The notes under the pieces were generated by a model, which did no database searches, was not told where the DNA came from, and worked only from the letters and a program-made list of their open reading frames with translations. Position numbers and translations under genes: made by a program. This document shows positions 57,277-64,000 of a stretch of 64,000 nucleotides of DNA, one piece after another (the stretch's first letter is position 1; each line of letters starts with the position of its first letter). The DNA lies in contig CM055107.1 of assembly GCA_029204225.1 (NCBI GenBank), positions 19,187,815 through 19,251,814 on the forward strand, given 5' to 3'. Source of the stretch: Diphasiastrum complanatum. Its lineage: Eukaryota > Streptophyta > Lycopodiopsida > Lycopodiales > Lycopodiaceae.

Positions 57277-57600
57277 CATTGAAGGCTGTAATGGAAAGCA
57301 GAGGGTTGCTTGACAAAGGCAGTATCAGTGGCTACTATTTGGTCAAGAAGTGATTTCTTGACTGGGTGTGCAAGAGATTGCACATGACAGAGCTGTGAGG
57401 AAGCTCTTTTGACAGCAGACCATTGAAGGCTGTAATGGAAAGCAAAGGGTTTCTTGACAAAGGCAGTATCAGTGGCTACTATTTGGTCAAGAAGGGATTT
57501 CTTGACTGGCTGTGCAAGAGATTGCACATGACAAAGCTGTGAGGAAGCTCTTTTGACAGACCTTGACTGGGGGTGCAAGAGATTGCACATGTAAGAGATA
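57277..57600. repeat. 144-bp tandem repeat inside the outer element
   Basis: CATTGAAGGCTGTAATGGAA occurs at 57277 and 57421, with the units nearly identical. A partial third unit (TGCAAGAGATTGCACATG) follows near 57572. Confidence 0.85.
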
Positions 57601-58029
57601 TGAGGTGGCTCTTATTTTGTTGTTTATAGATGGTTGTTGCAGAAGACAACAACTGTAGAGAATTTACACAACTTGAGAGGCTTGAAGAGATGGTCATGTT
57701 ATGGCAGCATGAATGTACTTCCAAAGTTTGAATGCAGAGGACATCTATGAAGACTTCGCCATTTTTTTTTTGTGATTGCAGGGGGCTAGTTCTGGAAGCA
57801 CCTGTCAATGGTTTGATTGCCAGGGAGAGTATTGAGGTCAAAGTTGCAAATGCTAAAGAAAATGGTGAAAATTATGAGAATTGGAAAGATAATGATCGAA
57901 GAAAGTGGATCTGGATCAAGATGTAAACCACTGGTCTCCTTCTGGCAGTATGTTCATGATTATCATGCAATAAGAGCGTTGGAGACAGCTCAGGTGACTA
58001 AGAATTTAGCCTCGGATTGTACAAAGTGA

Positions 58030-58350
58030 TCTACTTTCTACAGAGTGATTTCAGGTTTCATGTGGCAGAGTAGGAATTTCACTTGCAGTGATGGAACCGG
58101 TGGGAAATTGATCTATGGCGCAAAATTTGCTGATGAGAACTTCATCTGGAAGCACACCGGCCCCAAGATTTTGTCCATGGCAAATGCCGGCGTGAACACT
58201 AAAGAGTCTCAACTCTTCCTGTGTATTGTCCATATCTCTTGGCTCTACGGGAAGCATGTTGTATTTGGACAGGTGGTGGAAGGCCTGGATATGGTGAAGA
58301 AAATTGAAGCTGTGGGAACACAAAGTGACAAAAATCAATCAACCGTGTGA
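58030..58350 (+). pseudogene. captured cyclophilin (peptidyl-prolyl isomerase) fragment
   Basis: Cyclophilins isomerise prolyl bonds. The frame reads [18 protein letters not shown] (family STFHRVIPGFMCQGGDFT), then [48 protein letters not shown], and stops at 58350. This covers roughly the C-terminal two thirds of the domain without introns. The catalytic Arg (YRVI) is kept, but QGGDF is altered to QSRNF and the N-terminus is missing. It lies just inside the 3' LTR and polypurine tract of the outer element. Confidence 0.87.
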
Positions 58351-58510
58351 ACACAAAATGTGCGAAGAACTATTGAAGGAGGTATGAGCTCGAGTGATCA
58401 GCATCCTCTGTGAGATAGCAGCAGGAGATGTTCTAAAACACGAGTTTGGCGAGTCACCATTGATCAAGCATATAGGGATTAAACAGGCTTTCATAGATAA
58501 AGAACTTTGA

Positions 58511-58524
58511 ATTGAGGGAGGGAT
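58511..58524 (+). other. polypurine tract of the outer LTR element
   Basis: ATTGAGGGAGGGAT lies directly before the 3' LTR start TGTTAGG. This is the expected plus-strand primer. Confidence 0.75.
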
Positions 58525-58560
58525 TGTTAGGTTCAATTCAACTTGATGCTAGTTGTTATG

Positions 58561-58928
58561 TGTTATGAGCTCATAACCAGTGCCGAACCCTAGAGAACAC
58601 AGATAGGTCAGATACCACAGTCAGGGTCGTGTCCAGTGTACATGACCAACAGGGCAAGACAATGTGAGTAGTGTGCCCCAGCACGGTCCATAGCCATGGC
58701 GGGCCTAACACAGCCTAGGGACCCTGTCAGCAGGATAGGGCTCCCAGTTGGGTCCCGACGTGCAGTCGGCCACGTCAGTGCCACGTGGTCGACACTTGGC
58801 AGTATCATGCTACCAGTCCTCACACTGGGCTAGGAGGGGCTTACTCTATATCAGGGAGTAGGCAAGGTTGGGTGGATCAGTTAGTGTTTGCCCTACTGTG
58901 GTGTTAGGACCTATTACACTGGTATCAG
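58561..58928 (+). repeat. chromovirus 5' LTR
   Basis: It begins TGTTATGAGCTCATAACC, a palindromic start, and contains GCCACGTGG (G-box core) near 58781. Transcription is followed by the primer site at 58930. Confidence 0.93.
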
Positions 58929-59692
58929 AGCCATCTCCATCCTAGGGAGTTCAGGAGCAGCAGTAGAGAAAGCTATCAGAAGATAGGAAAGATCTCTGAG
59001 TTTCTCAAAAAAGATTAGAGGAGGAGAATCGCTGTAGGAGTAGCCTTCAAACTTCTGATTTTCACTGAGAAATCACAGTAGCAAGGAGTCAGATTCCAAG
59101 TATAGGTAGCTCGCTGGAAAAACAGCTGTTTCTCACTGAGTTCAGAGGATTCTCTATAGTTTTTCCAACGAAATTAGAGTAGGAAGAAGCCAGCACTTCC
59201 ATCGCTGTACAGTCAGAGACCTGCATCTGATTTCCAGGAAAAAATTTACTGGTTCTCAACGAGTTTGAAGCCAAAAAGGAGGAGCAGGGCCAGCGTTGCC
59301 AGTGCTTCTGAAAATCTGATTTTTGGACAAGTTTTCGGGCCCCAACAACAGAGATTTGGAGCAAGAGGATTCCTACCAGATCAGCGAGCAGGAGACTTCT
59401 GAAATTTCAGAATTCAGAAGGGTTTTTGGACTTCAGATTTGCTATTTTGTGGACAAATTGAGATGCTGTCAGACCAGCGAGGGGGGATAGCAAAAGTTTC
59501 AGATCTTGTTGCACATTTTTCAACCTCAAATCAGATTGAGGAAGAAGCTGAGAAGGGCTTTTCTTGATTCTCTCTGTGGAAGTACAGTTCTCATAAAGAG
59601 CTAAGTTTCCTTTCCCTTGTACAGTTGTAAATTAGTCTTTTAGACTTTTTTTTTCCTTCAGAAGTTAAGGTAGCTCTCTTTCAGTTCCGAAG
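58929..59692 (+). other. chromovirus leader with primer binding site
   Basis: TGGTATCAGAGCC at 58930-58942 is complementary to the initiator-Met tRNA 3' end. The leader repeats short motifs such as AGATTTGGAGCAAGA but has no gene. Confidence 0.85.
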
Positions 59693-62317
59693 ATGCCCAC
59701 TCCTCAGGGACCTTATCAACCTCCGGAGAGAGGCTTCGACGAACTTGAAACAGAAGCCTTGGCTTACAGAAAAGGGAAGGAACCCATGGAAGTAGAAGAA
59801 CAGGAACAGTTCGCCGAAGAACTCGACGAACTGGTTACCAAGGAGCAGTTCCTCCAATTGGTAACAGAAGTGGATGAACTGAAGTTGGCATTAGCCAATT
59901 TCAAGTCCAGTGTGGACGACTCGTTCACTGAACTCAAAAACTTGATTTTGAGTTCCGCGAAAGGAAGCCTTCCCTCCACTTCTCAGTTATCCCCTTCTCC
60001 ACTTCCATCAGTTTCGGGTGAGACTTTACGGTCTCACCCTAGTGTTTTTAAAGACTTAAAACCTCCTACTTTTAATGGAGAAGAGAAGGATAGAAATGCA
60101 GATATTCTACAAACCTTCCTCAGCAAATAGAAGAACATTCATGTTCTTAAACAGACCCCTGACCATTTGCAAGCTATTGAGGCCAGTCTTTCCTTAGGGC
60201 CTATGGCCTATAAGTGGTGGTTAAATCTCCAGGAGACTGGGCAGACTCCCCGGTCATGGAAAGCTTTTGAAGAAGCTTTCCTAAGAGAATTTCTACCAGA
60301 GAATGAACTTGATAGAGCCTGGGAAGCCTGGGAAAGAACAGTAATGGACAAGTCCCTCATCCAATATATCTCGCAGTATCGAGAAGCAATTTTAAAGATT
60401 AAAAATATGGATGACTCTCAAAAAATCAGGGGATTTGTCCGTGGCCTCAAAGATGAATATAAAGTAGAGGTCCAGAGAAACTCGCCTACTACCCTTGAGC
60501 AAGCTCTCAGATATGCTCAAATCTATGATGATTCAGTGGGTAGGAAGAGGGCGAGACAATAGCCACTTTCTGAGCAGTTTTCTCAAAAAGACTTTCAATT
60601 TAAAAAGAAATTTTTAAAAAGAAAGAAAGAAGATAAATTTAAAGGTGAAGCTCCTCAGAAACGCCCTTCACTCATACAGCCCTTAAAACTAGATCATTTT
60701 GAAAAAGCCAAACAAGAACATTTGTACTTTGTGTGTATGGGCAAGGGACACACAGTCAGATAGTGTCCCAAGGGGCGTTTCACTAAAAAAGATAAAAAAG
60801 ATAAAAAACAAGTTCATCTTGTTCAAACTGTATGTTTCCCCAGTGACTCGGCAGCTTCCGAGATCAAAGTGTCTCATGAAGATCATAAACACTGTTGCCA
60901 GCTGACCTCTGTAATGCTAGTGAGACCCTTCAGCTTTGGGCCACATGACCTAGTACGTATGCATGGGAAAGTTGGTAACCAGTCAGTAAGATTCATGGTT
61001 GATGATGGGGCAACCCATAATTTCATCAACCACACCCTGGTTAAAAAGCTTAAACTACCAGAAGTACCTAGTCAGCATAGGTACATAGTTTCATTAGCTA
61101 AGGGTGAAGATAAAAAAATATGGGAAACTATGGTAAGTAAGTTAAATCTTGGTATTCAGGGGTACCAAGATCAAATAAACTTTCAGATAATGCACCTGGA
61201 TCGAACAGACATTGTTCTCGGGAGAGATTGGCTCTACAGTTTAGGACCTTCCCTCCACAGAAACTATCAGGAGAACACCCTCAGCTTTCAGCATAAAGGC
61301 CGAGAGATCCAGTTGCATGGGGAGCATGATGTTCCCAACAGCCCTATGGTCTGCAGTTCAAAGCTCTGTCAGCTAATCGGAGACGAAGACCATCAGGTAT
61401 TCTTATGTGACTTTCAGTTTATTCCTAAAGTTTCTATTTCCAGTTCTATTCAGCAGAAAATCAGTAAATTAGAAACTTTGTTGTCTAAATTTAAAGATGT
61501 TTTTCTTGAAGATTTACCACATGGTTTACCACCTAGCAGAGAGGTAGATCATGTAATAAACCTAGTACCAGGTACAGCACCTGTTTCTAAACCTCCGTAT
61601 CGGGTCAACCGAACAGAGGATGAAAAAATAACTAGGCAGTTAACAGACTATCTTGGGAAAGGCCAAATTCAGACCAGTAGTTCACCATGGGCCTCACCAG
61701 TCCTATTGGTGAAAAAGAAAGAGGGGTCTATGCGTCTTTGCGTAGATTACAGAGCCCTCAATAAAGTCACAATTAAGAATAAATACCCCATGCCTTGGGC
61801 AGATGAGTTGTTTGACCAACTTGACGGGGCTAAGTTTTTCAACAAAATAGACTTCAGATCGGGATATCATCAAGTCCGTATAAAATCGGAAGATGTCTCG
61901 AAAACAGCTTTTAGGACTCGTCACGGTCATTATGAGTTTAAGGTGATGCCATTTGGGCTTACAAATGCTCCAGCTACCTTTATGACCTTGATGAACAGTG
62001 TCCTCAGACCATACTTGGGTAAGTTTGTAGTCGTATTTTTAGATGACATCCTCGTTTACAGCAAAACGAGGAAGGAGCATCTAAAACACCTCAGAAAGGT
62101 GTTTCGACTGCTTAGAAAGCATAAGCTCTATGTTAAACAATCCAAGTGTGAATTCTTCGTTGAAGAAGTAGCATATTTGGGTCACATTATCTCTTCAGAT
62201 GGGATTAAGATGGACCCAAATAAGGTTAAAGCCATACTCAGTTGGCTGAGACCTCATAATATTTTGGAACTTCAGAAACTTTTTAGAGGACCTAAACCAG
62301 ATGATAGAACATGCTAA
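59693..62317 (+). pseudogene. chromovirus gag-pol, three in-frame TAG codons, 3' truncated
   Basis: A single frame runs from ATG 59693 to 62317 with only three interruptions, all TAG: 60128, 60560 and 60761. Domains are capsid-like gag (YKWWLNLQETGQTPRSWKAF, residues 170-190) and a zinc knuckle reading YFVCMGKGHTVR-stop-CPKG with the first Cys changed to Tyr. The retropepsin-like [12 protein letters not shown] lies near 60997. Reverse transcriptase follows with [40 protein letters not shown] and FLDDILVYS (near 62037). After ELQKLF (62280) the sequence jumps to the integrase C-terminus in another frame, deleting RNase H and the integrase core. Confidence 0.92.
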
Positions 62318-62828
62318 GCGTAGCATTAGACAGTCCCAGGATCGAGCCAGGCATTATGCAGATCCACACAGACGGGATGTGCAGTTCTCCACTGGTGAGA
62401 AAGTCTACTTGAGAGTCCCAGTTGACTCTAAAACCCTCAAATCAGGAGTGTGTGCTAAGTTGTCTCCAAGGTATTGTGGTCCCTTTACCATCAGTAGGAG
62501 ACTAGGCGAGGTCACCTATGAACTAGAACTCCCACACAGCAGTAAAGTTTTTCCAGTCTTTCATGTAAGTCAGTTACGAAAAGCCTTAACTAGATCAGAC
62601 AATCTGGTAGGGGACAGTGTTCTAGTTCTCCCATTGGATCCTCAACAACCTCCACATGAACCAGAGGAGATTCTTGATAGTAGAGAGACGCAGACTCGTC
62701 ATACTCTATACCGAGAATATCTGGTTAAGTGGAATGATAAGCCTGTTGAGAATGCCACTTGGGAAAGAGGCAGCGTCCTTCGCAAGAGTTTTCCAGACTT
62801 TGTCTTAGAGGACCAAGACGGTTCTTAA
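62285..62828 (+). pseudogene. chromovirus integrase C-terminus with chromodomain
   Basis: The frame shows RQSQDRARHYADPHRRDVQF, GEKVYLRVP, KLSPRYCGPFTISRRLGEV and FPVFHVSQLRK (GPY/F module). A chromodomain-like end follows, with YLVKWNDKPVENATWE. It ends at 62828, just before the polypurine tract. Chromodomains in this position are thought to guide integration to particular chromatin. Confidence 0.92.
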
Positions 62829-62839
62829 GGGGGAGAGAG

Positions 62840-63197
62840 TGTTACGAGCTCGTAACCAGTGCCGAACCCTAGAGAGCACAGATAGGTCAGATACCACAGT
62901 CAGGGTCGTGTCCAGTGTACATGACCAACAGGACAAGACAGTGTGAGTAGTGTGCCCCAGCACGGTCCATAGCCATGGCGGGCCTAACACAGCCTAGGGA
63001 CCTTGTCAGCAGGATAGGGCTCCCAGTTGGGTCCCGACGTGCAGTCGGCCACGTCAGTGCCACGTGGCCGACACTTGGCAGTAGCATGCTACCAGTCCTC
63101 ACACTGGGCTAGGAGGGGCTTACTCTATATCAGGGAGTAGGCAAGGTTGGGTGGATCAGTTAGTGTTTGCCCTACTGTGGTGTTAGGACCTATTACA
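62840..63197 (+). repeat. chromovirus 3' LTR
   Basis: It begins TGTTACGAGCTCGTAACC. Its two CpG sites appear as TG and CA in the 5' LTR. Confidence 0.93.
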
Positions 63198-63202
63198 TTA
63201 TG

Positions 63203-63562
63203 AAACAATGAAAGTAGATATGGCGGATTCTGTGACCGTTACAATCAAAGGACCCTAAGAATGTACATATATGTTGTATAGGATTTTATGTATGTACACG
63301 TAGTGGTGTAAATGGTGTATGTCATGACTTAACCAGTTTAGATTAGGAATAATGAGTCTTGTAATTAACTGCTATTACAAGAACACTGTGTATATATACG
63401 AGCATCCTTATGTAATTTATGTAGTTGTTTTTGGATTGAGAGCCTTCTTAAGTAAGCGTTGCTGTATTATGCCAGTCTCTCTCTATTTCTTGGATGCGGT
63501 CTTTTTGTTCACAGATTGCACCTGTTTTTAGAGTAACATGATTCTGTGCTATGCTTCCAACA
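63203..63562 (+). repeat. outer element 3' LTR, right part
   Basis: It continues the 3' LTR after the chromovirus and ends CTTCCAACA, followed by AAATC. Confidence 0.88.
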
Positions 63563-63955
63563 AAATCTAACCATATCTTACTAGACTTGGAATATTGGCC
63601 TTGCCATGATACTTCCAACTTGTGGAAAAGGGGTGTCTTTGTCCAGCATTGCAGGCACGTGTGGTTACATCGCTCTAGGTAAATGAGCTTTGGTGTTGTT
63701 TTGATGGAACTAGTAACTGGAAAGATGCATGTTGAGCTTGAATTTGGAGATGGTGTGGTCATTCTTGGGTGGGTTTGTGCCAAACTTCAAACCAAGGATG
63801 GGGTGCCAAAAGTGCTAGACCCTATGCTTGAAGAGCTTCTAAGGAAGACATCAGTGGGCTGTACAAATCTAAACTTTAAGAACATTTGTACGCTGTTAGT
63901 AAAGCCTCAACATGCTACAAGAAACCAACAGAATTTCAGAATAGTAGTGTGTTGA
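63563..63955 (+). pseudogene. LRR receptor-like kinase pseudogene, 3' portion
   Basis: KSNHILLD (catalytic loop end) opens directly at the insertion site. Then GLAMILPTCGKGVSLSSIAG and TCGYIAL (activation segment, with the DFG motif lost) follow, and after a stop and small deletion MSFGVVLMELVTGK, LEFGDGVVILGWV and KLQTKDGVPKVLDP. This is the C-lobe of the same kinase whose N-terminal part ends at 55211. It ends with a divergent tail at 63955. Confidence 0.88.
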
Positions 63956-64000
63956 GATTATCAGCTTGAAATACCTAGTCCTTCATTTTTTTTATTGTTT

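Larger units (their letters stand above)
58561..63197 (+). mobile_element. Ty3/Gypsy chromovirus with internal deletion, inside the outer 3' LTR
   Basis: LTRs are 58561-58928 (368 bp) and 62840-63197 (358 bp), and both end CCTATTACA. The primer binding site TGGTATCAGAGCC (tRNA-iMet) starts at 58930, and the polypurine tract AAGGGGGAGAGAG lies at 62827-62839. The target duplication TTATG flanks it (58556-58560 and 63198-63202). A C-terminal chromodomain places it among chromoviruses. RNase H and the integrase core are deleted, so it cannot move on its own. The LTRs are very similar, so the insertion is fairly recent. Confidence 0.95.
55212..63562 (+). mobile_element. non-autonomous LTR retroelement carrying host gene pieces, with nested insertions
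   Basis: Its LTRs start TGTTAGGTTCAATTC and end GCTTCCAACA. The 5' LTR is 55212-55239 plus 56006-56382, split by a solo LTR. The 3' LTR is 58525-58560 plus 63203-63562, split by a chromovirus. Both rejoin to about 400 bp of near-identical sequence. AAATC flanks both ends (55207-55211 and 63563-63567). A polypurine tract ATTGAGGGAGGGAT precedes the 3' LTR. The internal 2142 bp hold no gag or pol, but do contain mitochondrial-carrier and cyclophilin fragments and a 144-bp tandem repeat. No standard primer binding site was recognised after 56382. Confidence 0.9.

Noticed and set aside
56006-63562. A single LTR element bounded by 56006-56382 and 63203-63562
   Set aside because: Both blocks are only the right parts of LTRs; their left parts (55212-55239 and 58525-58560) and the target repeats show that each LTR is interrupted by another insertion.

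Overview
The window looks like nuclear DNA from a land plant with a large, repeat-rich genome. The pointers are plant-type Copia and Gypsy retrotransposons primed by initiator-Met tRNA, a Helitron, plant host-gene relics (COP9 signalosome subunit 6, NADPH-thioredoxin reductase, beta-tubulin, endo-beta-mannanase, an LRR receptor kinase, a BOU-like mitochondrial carrier, a cyclophilin) and long GA/CT microsatellites. A fern or another seed-free vascular plant, or a gymnosperm, is my guess; the sequence alone does not settle it. I see no clearly intact host gene. Almost every open frame belongs to a mobile element or a pseudogene.

Layout. 1-1700: palindromic repeats and an antisense CSN6 pseudogene. 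1819-8401: a Copia element with both LTRs, a MITE in its leader and a decayed gag-pol. 8520-9480: an antisense thioredoxin reductase pseudogene. 9560-15220: two Helitron-end-like hairpins, an antisense Helitron helicase and a mannanase 5' fragment. 15780-16450: antisense Gypsy integrase scraps. 16607-21756: a nearly complete Copia lacking its 3' LTR, fused to a 5'-truncated Gypsy (21757-27735) that holds a third Copia fragment (about 25886-27370). 27740-29500: GC-rich repeats, a tandem duplication and GA microsatellite. 29770-32870: a MULE-like transposase gene with two introns. 33000-37200: tandem repeats, a beta-tubulin scrap and a GTCC-rich minisatellite.

37492-45419 holds two unrecognised genes transcribed away from each other: a decayed leftward gene (40448-37492) and an open rightward frame of 333 codons (44418-45419). 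Between and beside them lies a dispersed family of GC-rich near-perfect palindromes. This is the least explained part of the window. 46730-49010 is an antisense Penelope-like reverse transcriptase relic. 51190-51830 is a minisatellite and 52630-54260 an antisense Copia fragment.

54515-63960 is an LRR receptor kinase pseudogene split by a nested set of insertions that can be resolved to the base. An LTR element (55212-63562) carries no gag-pol but does carry intronless pieces of a mitochondrial carrier and a cyclophilin. Its 5' LTR contains a solo LTR (55240-56000, target repeat GCTAG). Its 3' LTR contains a Gypsy chromovirus (58561-63197, target repeat TTATG). The window therefore records repeated cycles of insertion, gene capture and decay rather than a working pathway.
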